A DNA stretch of 27,790 nucleotides. Origin: an uncultured bacterium. GTDB taxonomy: Bacteria; Cyanobacteriota; Vampirovibrionia; Gastranaerophilales; Gastranaerophilaceae. The stretch is from NCBI GenBank assembly GCA_949288685.1, contig CASELB010000172.1, forward strand, positions 1-27,790, read 5' to 3'. Positions within the stretch are counted from its first letter, which is position 1. Each line of letters starts with the position of its first letter. The notes under the pieces were generated by a model. The model had not been told where the DNA came from. It ran no database searches and saw only the letters and a list, made by a program, of their open reading frames with translations. Shown one piece after another: positions 6,622-15,229 of the stretch. A program made the position numbers and the translations under genes.

Positions 6622-8136
6622 TTATAATTCTTGTTCACCTTCTTTTATCGGAGCACCGATTACTCTTTCAAGCTCTGCTGCATTAACATTATAATCAAGA
6701 AGGTTTGAATAATAACTCAATTGTGCATTCAAATAAGTATTTTCTGCATCTTTAAACTCGATAGCATTACCCAATCCCACCTGATAGCGCCTAAAGGCTT
6801 GGTACTGTTGTTCTTTAGCCTGCTGCAACGCGAGTTTTGAAACACCGAGACTGTCAAATGAGTTCATCAAATTTATATACGCACTTTTTACTTCAAGATA
6901 AACACTCTGTTTCTCAAGTTCATAATCTGCAACAAGTTTCTTATAATTTGCTTTTGCCTCATCGACACGCTTTTTCAACAAATAAATATTTAAAGCAGTG
7001 TAATTTAATTGAACACCAAACTGATACCCGTCGTCACTGTCAATTCTTCTGCCGCCTCTGTTATATGATGCAAACGCGCTTATGTCCGGCGCAAATGCTC
7101 TTTTAGCAGCACGTACATTAAGTTCCGCCGCATCCATACGTTTCTTTGCAGAAAGCAGGGATGGTCTTGCAGCTTCTGCAGTACTTAAAAGTTTATCAAA
7201 CTCAACATCATATACTTTTGTATTAAGTTTACTTTTTAGTACAACATTTTCTAATTCCGGAATACCTACAGCATTTGCAAGCTGTGCGGCAGCAAGTTCA
7301 TGGGTATTCTTTGCTTTAATAAGATTTACTTTGGCATTCCCGAGGTTATACTCGGCAGTTGTAACATCTATTTTAGCCTTTTTTCCTATTTCATAATACG
7401 CTTTTGCCTGTTTTAATTGAAGTTCAAAATCTTTTACGGTATCTTCATATACAAGCTGCTGTTCTTCGGCAAAAAGCACATTATAATACGCAACCTTAAC
7501 ATTATAAATAACTGTCTCAATACTTGTTTCCGCATCATATCTGGATGATTCATAAGTTCTTTTTGCCATATCGGCACTTGCTTTAGTTTTACCGAAGTCA
7601 AAAAGCAGCATATCAGCAGAGAGAGTTGGTACATAAAACAGGTCATATTTTCTGTTCATCATACTTGAATAGGCACCACCGCCCATTGTCATAAGCATGT
7701 CATTTCTTGAATAGCTGGTGCCGGCACTAAGAGTCGGAAAATAATTAGACCACGCCTGACCGATTTGTGTTTTATAAATTTCAGCATTGCTTATTGCAGA
7801 CATAATTGAAGGGTGATGAGAAATAGCAAGTTTTATACAATCCTCAAGAGTTACTTCGCCATTAAAATCTTCATACTCTATCTGGCTGTTAATTACCGGG
7901 AACTTGCTTTCATACATTCCTTCCGCTTCGCGTGATGTTTCTTTTTTTGTTTTTGCATTATCTTCTGATTTTTTACGTTCTTTGCGCTTATTAACCTTCT
8001 TTTTCTTTTCAGGCTTAACAATATGAACCGGCTTTACATTTTTATCATCCTTGTTTTTACCCCAGAACGCAAATACAGCATTAGTATTGATTATGAATAC
8101 TGAAAATATTAAAAATAAACTTAGAAATTTTTTCAT
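6622..8136 (-). CDS. TolC-family outer membrane efflux protein
   Basis: This is the outer membrane channel of a tripartite pump. At 504 residues it has a signal peptide (MKKFLSLFLIFSVFIINTNAVFA, cleavage near residue 24) and two repeated outer-membrane-efflux halves. The first begins at about residue 92 with LTLEDCIKLAISHHPSIMSA-type sequence and the second at about residue 310. Long periplasmic helices are visible (KVAYYNVLFAEEQQLVYEDTVKDFELQLKQAKAYYEIGKKAKIDVTTAE in the first half; the matching RYQVGLGNAIEFKDAE in the second). Unusually, about 45 residues between signal peptide and barrel are almost all Lys, Glu and Arg. It starts 8 bases after the RND gene stop, third in the operon. Confidence 0.93.
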   Translation of the reverse strand: MKKFLSLFLIFSVFIINTNAVFAFWGKNKDDKNVKPVHIVKPEKKKKVNKRKERKKSEDNAKTKKETSREAEGMYESKFPVINSQIEYEDFNGEVTLEDCIKLAISHHPSIMSAISNAEIYKTQIGQAWSNYFPTLSAGTSYSRNDMLMTMGGGAYSSMMNRKYDLFYVPTLSADMLLFDFGKTKASADMAKRTYESSRYDAETSIETVIYNVKVAYYNVLFAEEQQLVYEDTVKDFELQLKQAKAYYEIGKKAKIDVTTAEYNLGNAKVNLIKAKNTHELAAAQLANAVGIPELENVVLKSKLNTKVYDVEFDKLLSTAEAARPSLLSAKKRMDAAELNVRAAKRAFAPDISAFASYNRGGRRIDSDDGYQFGVQLNYTALNIYLLKKRVDEAKANYKKLVADYELEKQSVYLEVKSAYINLMNSFDSLGVSKLALQQAKEQQYQAFRRYQVGLGNAIEFKDAENTYLNAQLSYYSNLLDYNVNAAELERVIGAPIKEGEQEL

Positions 8137-8144
8137 AGTTAAAA

Positions 8145-11100
8145 TTACAACTCCAAATCTTCTTCGGTAATTTCTTTAGTCGGGAATTTATCAACAATCT
8201 CCTGAACAAGAACATAAAACGCCGGAGTAAGAACAGCCCCCAGAGTACATGCGGCAATCATTCCGCCAAATACTGTAGAACCTACCGAAATCCGTGAATT
8301 TGCACCGGCACCTACGGCAAATAACATCGGCATAACCCCGAGAATAAATGCAAGTTCAGTCATCATAATTGCCCGGAACCTTAGTTTAGCAGCCTTAATT
8401 GCTGCCTCTTTAACCGGAAGTCCGTATTTTTCGTGTTCTTCTTTTGCAAATTCAACAATCAATATGGATTGCTTTGCGGCAAGCCCGACAAGCGTAATCA
8501 TACCAACCTGTGAATAAATATCAAAAGACTGGTTAATCATCATCTGGAATAAAAGCGCCCCCAGTGCCGCAATAGGCGAAATCAACAATACCGCAACCGG
8601 AATAGTATAGCTTTCATACAATGCAACAAGGAACAGGTATACAAAAAGCAATGCAAGACCGATTATCATAGCTGTTTGTCCTGACGCCTCGCGCTCCTGA
8701 GCGGATGTACCTGACCAATCAAAACTAATATCATCCGGTAAAACAGTATTTGCAACTTCTTCCATTGCGTTCATAGCATCACCTGAACTCTTACCGGCAG
8801 CCTGCTGCCCCTGTATTTGAACGGATTTATACTGGTTATACCGTGAAATAGAAGCAGTACCAACCGTTTGTTTTAATTTAATTATTGATAAAATCGGAAC
8901 CATTACACCGTTAGTATTTTTAACATAAATACCGGATAAATCTGTTGCTTTATTTCTAAACCGGCTTTCTGCCTGCATTTGCACTTTAAAAACACGGTCA
9001 TATTTATTAAAGTCGTTAACATAGTACGTTCCAAGCATAGAAGACAATGTAGAATAAAGCTCCTGCAAATCGACCTTCTGCGCAAGCGCCTTTTCATAAT
9101 CAATTTCGACTATATATTGAGGCACATTTGCCTGAAATGATGTATACACGCTTGACAATGACGGATTTTTGTTAGCCGCTGAAATGAGTTTATTTGCCCA
9201 GGTCTCCAATTCCTGCGGAGTATACTCTCCTTTTGAAAGCATTTGAAATTCAAATCCGCCCATCATACTCATACCGGTTATTGCCGGAGGTGAAAAGGCA
9301 ACAATAGACGCTTCTTTTGTATTTCCGGCTACTGCCCTTACTTTATTTAATATCGCAACATGGGACAAATCCGTTGCCTGACCTTTGATTTTTCGTTTAA
9401 TCCAGTCAAATACACCTATTTTTCTGGCAGCATAGTCGTCTAACTGAATAATAACCGTAGATTGGTTTGTTGAGCCGTCTCCGCCGAATACGGTTAATTT
9501 TTCTTCATTTATTCCGTCTATATCACGAATTTCATTTACAAACTTCGTTGAAACATCTTCTGTTCTTGAAAGTGATGCACCGTCAGGTAGTGTAATACTT
9601 GCAAGCAATACCCCCTGGTCTTCATCAGGAATAAAACCGGTTGATATGAACCTGAAACATAAAAGCGTTAGCACGACAATACCAAGATAAAAAGTAACAA
9701 CAAGTTTTTTGTCATACACAAATTTTTTAACGTATTCCATATAAAAATCTTCGACTTTTGAAAAGAAGTCGTTGAATTTTTTAACCAGAATTTGTGATTC
9801 ATGTCCGACTTTCTCTTTTATAAAAGAAAATAATCCGTACTTTCTGTCAGTTTTATTATTTTTTACTCCCAGAAAGTGCGAACACATAGCAGGAGAAAGC
9901 GACAGGGCACATATTGCTGATATAGCAATAGACACGGCAATACAAACTGCAAATTGTTTGTACATAACGCCTGTCATACCGCCCATAAATATAATAGGCA
10001 CAAATACAGCCATCAAAACCATTGCCATTGCTACAAGAGAAGAACCGACTTCTTCCATTGTCAATTGCGTAGCAATTACAGCCGATTTACCTTCTTCCAT
10101 GTGCCGCTTAACATTTTCTATTACAACAATAGCATCGTCAACAACAACACCAACCGCAAGGACGAGTGCAAACAAAGTTAAAAGGTTTATTGACATTCCC
10201 ATTACGTTTAGCGCAAAAAATGTACCTATTAATGAAACCGGTATTGTAACACACGGAACAAGCGTTGCCATCGGATCGCCAAGAAACAAAAATATTATAA
10301 TAACAACAATTAGTGCCGTTAAAAGAATTGTAAACTCAACCTCTTTCATTGACTCATGAATAAAAGTTGCATCATCTTTTACATAAAGAATTTTTATACC
10401 ATTATTAAGTTTAGAATTTAATTCATCAACCTTGGCGCCTACTGCTTTGGATAGGTTTATAATGTTTGCATCCGGTAATTGTGAAATTACAACAACCGCA
10501 GACGGCTTTCCGTTTACAAGACCGAGATTTGAATATGAAGCTGCCCCCAGTTCAACCCGCGCAACATCCTTAAGGCGGACATTAGAACCATCCATATTAG
10601 AACGTATAATTATATTTTCAAACTGTTCTACTTTATCCAATCTGCCCTGTGTTTTTAAAGTTAGTTGTAGTGCTGTTTTCTCATCTGTCGGTAATTGTCC
10701 GAGAGCGCCAGCCGTAACCTGTGTATTTTGATTGGAGATTGCTGTTCTGATTTCACTTGTGGAAACATTTAAACCTGCCATTTTTTGAGGATCAAGCCAT
10801 ATTCTCATAGAATAATCGCCTGCACCGAATACGTTAACATCTGCAACGCCATCCACCCGTTTTAATTCATCTTTGATATATATTGAACCGTAATTTGTCA
10901 AATCAAGCTGTGACCAGTTGCCTGACTCCGGATACAGTGTAAGTATAATTGCACCCGAGCCCGATGAGCGACTTATAGCCGTAACCCCAGTTCGCTGTAC
11001 ATCTTCCGGCAATTGTGACAACACCTGTTGTATTCTGTTTTGAACATTCATCAGGTTAATATCTTTATCAGATCCGACTTTAAAATACAACGTTAGCGAA

Positions 11101-11384
11101 TAACTGCCGTCATAAGAGGTTGATGTCATATATGTCAGATCTTCAACACCGTTCAACTTATTTTCTAAAATTGTAGCAATTGAAGATTCAATAACTTCCG
11201 CACTGGCACCCGCATACGATGCTGAAACTCTTACCTGCGGAGGTGTTACATCAGGATAACTCTCCTGTTTTAATCCGAGAATTGATATAATTCCAAGAAT
11301 TACTATACACACAGAAATTACAAGTGCAAAACGCGGCTTGCGTATAAAAAAGAAAAGCTTATCTTTATCAAATATTTTTTTCAT
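8145..11384 (-). CDS. RND multidrug efflux transporter (HAE1/AcrB type)
   Basis: Inner membrane proton-driven pump that forms the engine of a tripartite efflux complex. Its 1079 residues are family length. Visible: TM1 at about residues 18-37; the porter domain start ESYPDVTPPQVRV; a first block of TM helices from about 347; the TM4 proton relay Asp-Asp pair at 416-417 in VGVVVDDAIVVIENV; the second periplasmic loop with FIPDEDQG after TM7; and LVGLAAKQSILIVEFAKEE with the relay Lys in TM10. This sequence class exports hydrophobic or amphiphilic drugs rather than metals, which is inferred from the HAE1-like motifs. Its ATG overlaps the adaptor stop by one base (TAATG). No local repressor gene is present. 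Confidence 0.97.
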   Translation of the reverse strand: MKKIFDKDKLFFFIRKPRFALVISVCIVILGIISILGLKQESYPDVTPPQVRVSASYAGASAEVIESSIATILENKLNGVEDLTYMTSTSYDGSYSLTLYFKVGSDKDINLMNVQNRIQQVLSQLPEDVQRTGVTAISRSSGSGAIILTLYPESGNWSQLDLTNYGSIYIKDELKRVDGVADVNVFGAGDYSMRIWLDPQKMAGLNVSTSEIRTAISNQNTQVTAGALGQLPTDEKTALQLTLKTQGRLDKVEQFENIIIRSNMDGSNVRLKDVARVELGAASYSNLGLVNGKPSAVVVISQLPDANIINLSKAVGAKVDELNSKLNNGIKILYVKDDATFIHESMKEVEFTILLTALIVVIIIFLFLGDPMATLVPCVTIPVSLIGTFFALNVMGMSINLLTLFALVLAVGVVVDDAIVVIENVKRHMEEGKSAVIATQLTMEEVGSSLVAMAMVLMAVFVPIIFMGGMTGVMYKQFAVCIAVSIAISAICALSLSPAMCSHFLGVKNNKTDRKYGLFSFIKEKVGHESQILVKKFNDFFSKVEDFYMEYVKKFVYDKKLVVTFYLGIVVLTLLCFRFISTGFIPDEDQGVLLASITLPDGASLSRTEDVSTKFVNEIRDIDGINEEKLTVFGGDGSTNQSTVIIQLDDYAARKIGVFDWIKRKIKGQATDLSHVAILNKVRAVAGNTKEASIVAFSPPAITGMSMMGGFEFQMLSKGEYTPQELETWANKLISAANKNPSLSSVYTSFQANVPQYIVEIDYEKALAQKVDLQELYSTLSSMLGTYYVNDFNKYDRVFKVQMQAESRFRNKATDLSGIYVKNTNGVMVPILSIIKLKQTVGTASISRYNQYKSVQIQGQQAAGKSSGDAMNAMEEVANTVLPDDISFDWSGTSAQEREASGQTAMIIGLALLFVYLFLVALYESYTIPVAVLLISPIAALGALLFQMMINQSFDIYSQVGMITLVGLAAKQSILIVEFAKEEHEKYGLPVKEAAIKAAKLRFRAIMMTELAFILGVMPMLFAVGAGANSRISVGSTVFGGMIAACTLGAVLTPAFYVLVQEIVDKFPTKEITEEDLEL

Positions 11385-12562
11385 TACTCATTTCCCGCAG
11401 GCTTTTTTTCAGGATTAGTTGTTTCGGCTGCCTTTTTTACTGTTTTCAGTTTTTGTCCTTCAACAGAAATATTTTGTATGCCGGAAACAACTATTGTATC
11501 ATCCAACCCAACTCCGTCTTCAACAATCCAATTAGTATTTATATCATCAGAAACCTTGATATTTTTTCTGACAGCCTTACCGTCAACAACAGCCCAGACA
11601 TAATACCCGCTCATTGCATCACCCTTCGTACATGCCTGTGGAACAGTAATATATTCAACTTCCTGAGGTGCAACCAGTTTAACTTTCATATAAGCCCCAG
11701 GCATCAGCCACAGTCTGGAATTATCAAATTCCGCTCTCATACTGACAGAACCGGAATCCTTATCAATCTTGTTATCTACAAAATTGATTTTACCTACTTT
11801 GTCATACCATTTGCCATCATCAAGCTCTACGTACACCTGAACATCTTTGAACTGATTGCTGGCCTTGATGAGTTTTATAAAATCATTTTCTTTAAGGCTA
11901 AACGTAACATATATCGGATTAAGGCTGGCAATATTAACAAGTGCGCCTGAGGTTGCGGTAACATAATTGCCCTCTGTTATATTAACTTTACCTATCCTGC
12001 CGTCTATAGGAGACTTTATATCTGTATACCCGAGATTTACTTTAGCAAGTTCATACTGCTGTTTTGCAGCATCAAGAAGAGCTCTGTTCTGATTTCTTAC
12101 AGCAAGACTCTGGTCAACATCGGAACGGCTTATTAAATCCTCTTTAATCAGAGCATTTGCACGGTCTAATTCCTGCTGCGCGTTTGTTAACAGTGCATCA
12201 TACTGTTTTACGGACGCCCTGGAATTATTAACCTCTAACTGATATTCCCTCGGATCAATCTTAAAAAGCATTTGCCCTTTCTTTACAAAATCTCCTTCTT
12301 TAAAATACTTTTTAAATAAAAAACCCGGAACTCTTGCTATTATATCAACGGAATATTTAGCCTCAACACGCCCCGTAGCCTCTGCCGAAACATTAACCCG
12401 TTCAATATGCGGATTATCAACAATAACTTCTTTCGGTGCAAGAAGTGCCTGTTTTTGCAGCACCCCCATTATTGCTCCTGATATTTTATTATATACAATC
12501 GGCACTATTATAATCAGCAAAACAATAGCTGCCATTTGTTTTCTATTTAATCTTATACCCAT
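11384..12562 (-). CDS. Periplasmic adaptor (membrane fusion) protein of the RND pump
   Basis: AcrA/MexA-type adaptor bridging the RND pump and the TolC-like channel. The 392 residues comprise an N-terminal uncleaved anchor (MAAIVLLIIIVPIVY, about residues 10-24) with no lipobox cysteine; the first lipoyl half (YSVDIIARVPGFLFKKYFKEGDFVKKGQMLFKIDP); a helical hairpin (about residues 110-170); the second lipoyl half (LGYTDIKSPIDGRIGKVNITEGNYVTA); and beta-barrel and membrane-proximal domains. The C terminus is Lys/Pro-rich. First gene of the operon, behind a near-consensus promoter and a GGGGAG ribosome site. Confidence 0.95.
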   Translation of the reverse strand: MGIRLNRKQMAAIVLLIIIVPIVYNKISGAIMGVLQKQALLAPKEVIVDNPHIERVNVSAEATGRVEAKYSVDIIARVPGFLFKKYFKEGDFVKKGQMLFKIDPREYQLEVNNSRASVKQYDALLTNAQQELDRANALIKEDLISRSDVDQSLAVRNQNRALLDAAKQQYELAKVNLGYTDIKSPIDGRIGKVNITEGNYVTATSGALVNIASLNPIYVTFSLKENDFIKLIKASNQFKDVQVYVELDDGKWYDKVGKINFVDNKIDKDSGSVSMRAEFDNSRLWLMPGAYMKVKLVAPQEVEYITVPQACTKGDAMSGYYVWAVVDGKAVRKNIKVSDDINTNWIVEDGVGLDDTIVVSGIQNISVEGQKLKTVKKAAETTNPEKKPAGNE

Positions 12563-12599
12563 TGCTCTCCCCTGAACGGTTTTATCTTAATCTTTCTTA

Positions 12600-12628
12600 A
12601 TATTAGAAAATTTAAAACTTCTTGTCAA
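12600..12628 (-). promoter_or_regulatory. Promoter of the efflux operon
   Basis: On the minus strand TTGACA (complement of 12623-12628), a 17-base spacer and TAATAT (complement of 12600-12605), about 30 bases before the adaptor ribosome site. A small dyad ATTTGT-AA-ACAAAT lies upstream at 12652-12665 and could be an operator. The consensus -35 predicts substantial basal expression. Confidence 0.75.
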
Positions 12629-12748
12629 TACACTGCAAACACCAATTTTGTATTTGTAAACAAATTTTAAATCAAATTCAAAACAAGAACAATGCTTAAA
12701 TTAAAAGCATTACAGCCCGTAAAAAATATACTCTGTAATCCGTTTATA

Positions 12749-12776
12749 TTGAAAAGTATATAAAAGATGTTATAAT
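12749..12776 (+). promoter_or_regulatory. Strong promoter of the 57-codon gene
   Basis: TTGAAA (12749-12754), a 16-base spacer, and TATAAT (12771-12776) preceded by the extended TG element (TGtTATAAT). It matches the consensus in nearly every position and lies 33 bases before the ATG. Confidence 0.8.
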
Positions 12777-12809
12777 GATAGTGTCCCCATTTAATAATAG
12801 GAAGTAAAC

Positions 12810-12983
12810 ATGGATATTAGCCAAATCAGCAGTGATATGAGCGCTTCAATGGTAGATCTTGCCTACGCTGTAGAATGTGCAAAAGCACAGCAGCATACAA
12901 TGATGGTAGCAAGCAACATAATTGAAGATGTTGCCGAAATTTCTATGGAAGCACTTTCAAAATACTCTGCTGAACAACATTAA
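12810..12983 (+). CDS. 57-residue protein, possibly YjfB-like
   Basis: Short ORF starting at ATG 12810 (AGGAAG ribosome site 8 bases upstream) and ending at TAA 12981-12983. It begins MDISQISSDMSASMVDLAYAV and ends SKYSAEQH. The rest is helical: a Met/Ala-rich helix with regular spacing, one Cys, and no membrane segment. The MDI start followed by Ser/Ala/Met-rich amphipathic helices resembles the small putative motility family YjfB, but the similarity is loose. A near-consensus promoter and a downstream dyad argue that it is a real, well expressed gene. It lies alone between the efflux operon (divergent) and comF (convergent). No motility genes are in the window to support the family name. 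Confidence 0.7.
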   Translation: MDISQISSDMSASMVDLAYAVECAKAQQHTMMVASNIIEDVAEISMEALSKYSAEQH

Positions 12984-13009
12984 CAAACTATCACAAATTA
13001 CAAATTTTT

Positions 13010-13036
13010 ATAAACGTATATTGATTATACGTTTAT
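13010..13036. terminator. AT-rich hairpin between convergent genes, possible terminator
   Basis: Perfect 11-bp arms ATAAACGTATA / TATACGTTTAT with a 5-base loop, between the convergent 57-codon gene and comF. The stem is AT-rich and no clean T-run follows on either strand (TTTTT begins 8 bases downstream on the plus strand), so termination is only plausible. Confidence 0.4.
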
Positions 13037-13046
13037 TATGCTGTTT

Positions 13047-13688
13047 TTAAAATGGTGTTGCGGCAGCAAAGCATACAATATTATTAATTCCGTTATATTT
13101 TAATTCGTTTACCATAACTTCAAATGTGGATCCGGTTGTTGATATATCATCAAGAATTAAAACCCCTCCGCCATGATACTCATTTTTATCAACCGCAAAT
13201 GCCTGTTTTAAATTCTCAAGCCGTTCAATTCTGCTCAACTTATATTGCGGTTGTGTTTCCTTAACACGTTTTATAAGAGTTGAATTTACGGTATATCCGC
13301 TTAATTTTGAAAACTCATTTGCGACCAGTTCCATCTGATTATATTTTCGTTTTTTCAAACGTTTCGGATGTAACGGTACCGGTATAACTTCATAATTACC
13401 GACAACCCCTAAATCCTGCCAGTATTCATACATAAAGCGTGCAATATAAACAGCCATTTCCTTTTGTCTGTGATACTTCAAACCGCGTATCATTTTTTGC
13501 AGATTTTTGTTGTATCTGCCTGCACAATACACATTTACCCCCGCTACAAACTTGGACGGCGAAAGTGAACAATGTTCAAGCGCGTTATAACAAATTGTGC
13601 ACAGCTTGCTATTTTCAGCAGAACTTCCGCAGCAATAACATTTCTGTTTGTAAATAAGCTCTAATAATGATAGAAAAAATTGTCTCAT
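13047..13688 (-). CDS. comF: ComF family phosphoribosyltransferase-like protein
   Basis: A 213-residue protein with the two-part ComF layout. The N terminus has a four-cysteine zinc finger (Cys17, Cys20, Cys30, Cys33 in KCYCCG...CTIC). The C-terminal part is a type I phosphoribosyltransferase fold with VIPVPLHPKRLKKRKYNQ and the PRPP-loop motif GVLILDDISTTGST. In naturally transformable bacteria ComF helps take up or process single-stranded DNA in the cytoplasm; its reaction is not settled. Here it ends the glyQ-permease operon, starting 2 bases after the permease stop, with no other com gene nearby, so competence cannot be inferred from location. Confidence 0.93.
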   Translation of the reverse strand: MRQFFLSLLELIYKQKCYCCGSSAENSKLCTICYNALEHCSLSPSKFVAGVNVYCAGRYNKNLQKMIRGLKYHRQKEMAVYIARFMYEYWQDLGVVGNYEVIPVPLHPKRLKKRKYNQMELVANEFSKLSGYTVNSTLIKRVKETQPQYKLSRIERLENLKQAFAVDKNEYHGGGVLILDDISTTGSTFEVMVNELKYNGINNIVCFAAATPF

Positions 13689-13690
13689 AT

Positions 13691-15229
13691 TTAATTATTA
13701 TTACGGTTACTGCGCTGTGCATCTTCCAGACGTTTTTGTTTATACCCGTAAAAGACATAAATTAAAACACCGGCTATCAACCATAACGGGAAATAAATAG
13801 AAGATTCATTTAACGCTTTAAGCGAATAAACCATTAATCCGCCGCATACAATTATTCCGAGAATCGGAAACAGAGGTGAAAAAGGAACTTTGAACGGTCT
13901 TTTTCTGTCAGGATCAGTTTTTCTGAGAATCAGAACAGCAATACAAATAATAATAAATGATGTAAAGGTTCCAAAATTACAAAGTTCCGCAGAAATTCTT
14001 AAATCCATAAACAGAGAAAATACTATAACTGAAATTCCGGCAAACCAGGTCATTACATACGGAGTTTTAAATTTTTTATGTATAAGCCGCCACCCTTTTG
14101 GCAAAAACCTGTCACGGCTCATTGCATACAAAATTCTTGTAGTACCGAGCTGGTAAATCAAAAGAACAGAGGTCAAAGCGGCAAGCGCCCCCACTGAAAT
14201 AAAACCGGCAAACCAGTCTTTTTTAATAAAACTCATAGCATGAGCAATCGGCGCACCTGTATCAATTTGAGCAATAGGAACAATACCTGTTAAGACAAGA
14301 GCCACACAAATATACAGAATAGTACAAATAACAAGAGTTCCTAATATTGCAATAGGCAAATCCCGCTGCGGATTTTCCGTTTCCTCGGCAGTTGTTGAAA
14401 TAGCATCAAATCCGATATATGCAAAGAAAATTAAAAACGCGCCCATAAATACGCCTTCAAAACCGTTGGTCATAAACGGAGTCCAGTTTTCAGGCTTAAC
14501 ATAAAAAGCACCTACCAGAATAAAACTTATTATCATAAACAGGTTTAGTCCTACCATAATCCCTGCAACCCGGGTAGATTCTTTAACACCCTTAATTAAA
14601 AGCAACGTAAGCGCAAGAACTATAAATATTGACGGAAGGTTAACAGATACGGGAATTACCCCGAATATATGCGGGACTTTATCATGTATATCCCAGCCGT
14701 ATACTTTACACATTCTAAGCATAGAAATATAATCATTCCTGAGCCAGAGCGGGAAATGAACGATAAAATCAGGCAGATACTGCTTAAATCCTCTTAAAAG
14801 TTGAACAAGATACCCCGTCCATGCACTTGCAACGGTAATGTTTCCAATAGCGTACTCCAGCATCAATATCCAGCCTACCATCCACGCCATAAATTCGCCC
14901 ATTGTAGCGTATGTGTAAGTATACGCACTGCCGGCAACAGGTATCATTGCCGCTATTTCAGAATAACATAATGCCGTAAATACACAGGCAACAGCAGCCA
15001 GAATCATTGAAAGAATTATAGCAGGACCGGCGCCGGCAGAATCAGGAGTTCCAACAATTGCAGTCCCGATAATTGTAAATATTCCGGTTCCGACAACCGC
15101 ACCTATACCGATTATTATTAAGTCAAATATATTTAAGGTCTTTTTTAACTCAGACTTTTTTGTTGTTTCAATAAGCTCATCCGTACTTTTACATTTAAGC
15201 AAATTGTTAAGTAGTGATTTTATGTTCAT
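13691..15229 (-). CDS. APC-superfamily amino acid permease (downstream copy)
   Basis: A 512-residue inner membrane transporter with about twelve to fourteen hydrophobic spans. TM1 carries GAVVGTGIFTIIG, the unwound substrate-binding G-x-G-I-F motif of the APC fold. LIFFAYIGFDAISTTAEETENPQRDLPIAI (TM6 to loop) is diagnostic of the CAT-like/YfnA-type subgroup, which usually carries amino acids by proton symport. The start codon overlaps the end of the upstream permease by 23 bases, with GGAAG 12 bases before it, and its N terminus aligns with that paralogue (KxxDE...LxKTL..xDLIIxGxGA), which supports the chosen start. Substrate cannot be read from sequence; cationic or small neutral amino acids are likely. 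Confidence 0.93.
   Translation of the reverse strand: MNIKSLLNNLLKCKSTDELIETTKKSELKKTLNIFDLIIIGIGAVVGTGIFTIIGTAIVGTPDSAGAGPAIILSMILAAVACVFTALCYSEIAAMIPVAGSAYTYTYATMGEFMAWMVGWILMLEYAIGNITVASAWTGYLVQLLRGFKQYLPDFIVHFPLWLRNDYISMLRMCKVYGWDIHDKVPHIFGVIPVSVNLPSIFIVLALTLLLIKGVKESTRVAGIMVGLNLFMIISFILVGAFYVKPENWTPFMTNGFEGVFMGAFLIFFAYIGFDAISTTAEETENPQRDLPIAILGTLVICTILYICVALVLTGIVPIAQIDTGAPIAHAMSFIKKDWFAGFISVGALAALTSVLLIYQLGTTRILYAMSRDRFLPKGWRLIHKKFKTPYVMTWFAGISVIVFSLFMDLRISAELCNFGTFTSFIIICIAVLILRKTDPDRKRPFKVPFSPLFPILGIIVCGGLMVYSLKALNESSIYFPLWLIAGVLIYVFYGYKQKRLEDAQRSNRNNN

Noticed and set aside
9772..10359. Plus-strand 195-residue open frame antisense to the RND pump gene
   Set aside because: Shadow of a real, motif-rich gene on the other strand; Thr/Ile-rich composition typical of antisense frames and no ribosome site.
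11453..11950. Plus-strand 165-residue open frame antisense to the adaptor gene
   Set aside because: Shadow frame; the minus-strand protein has clear lipoyl and barrel motifs.
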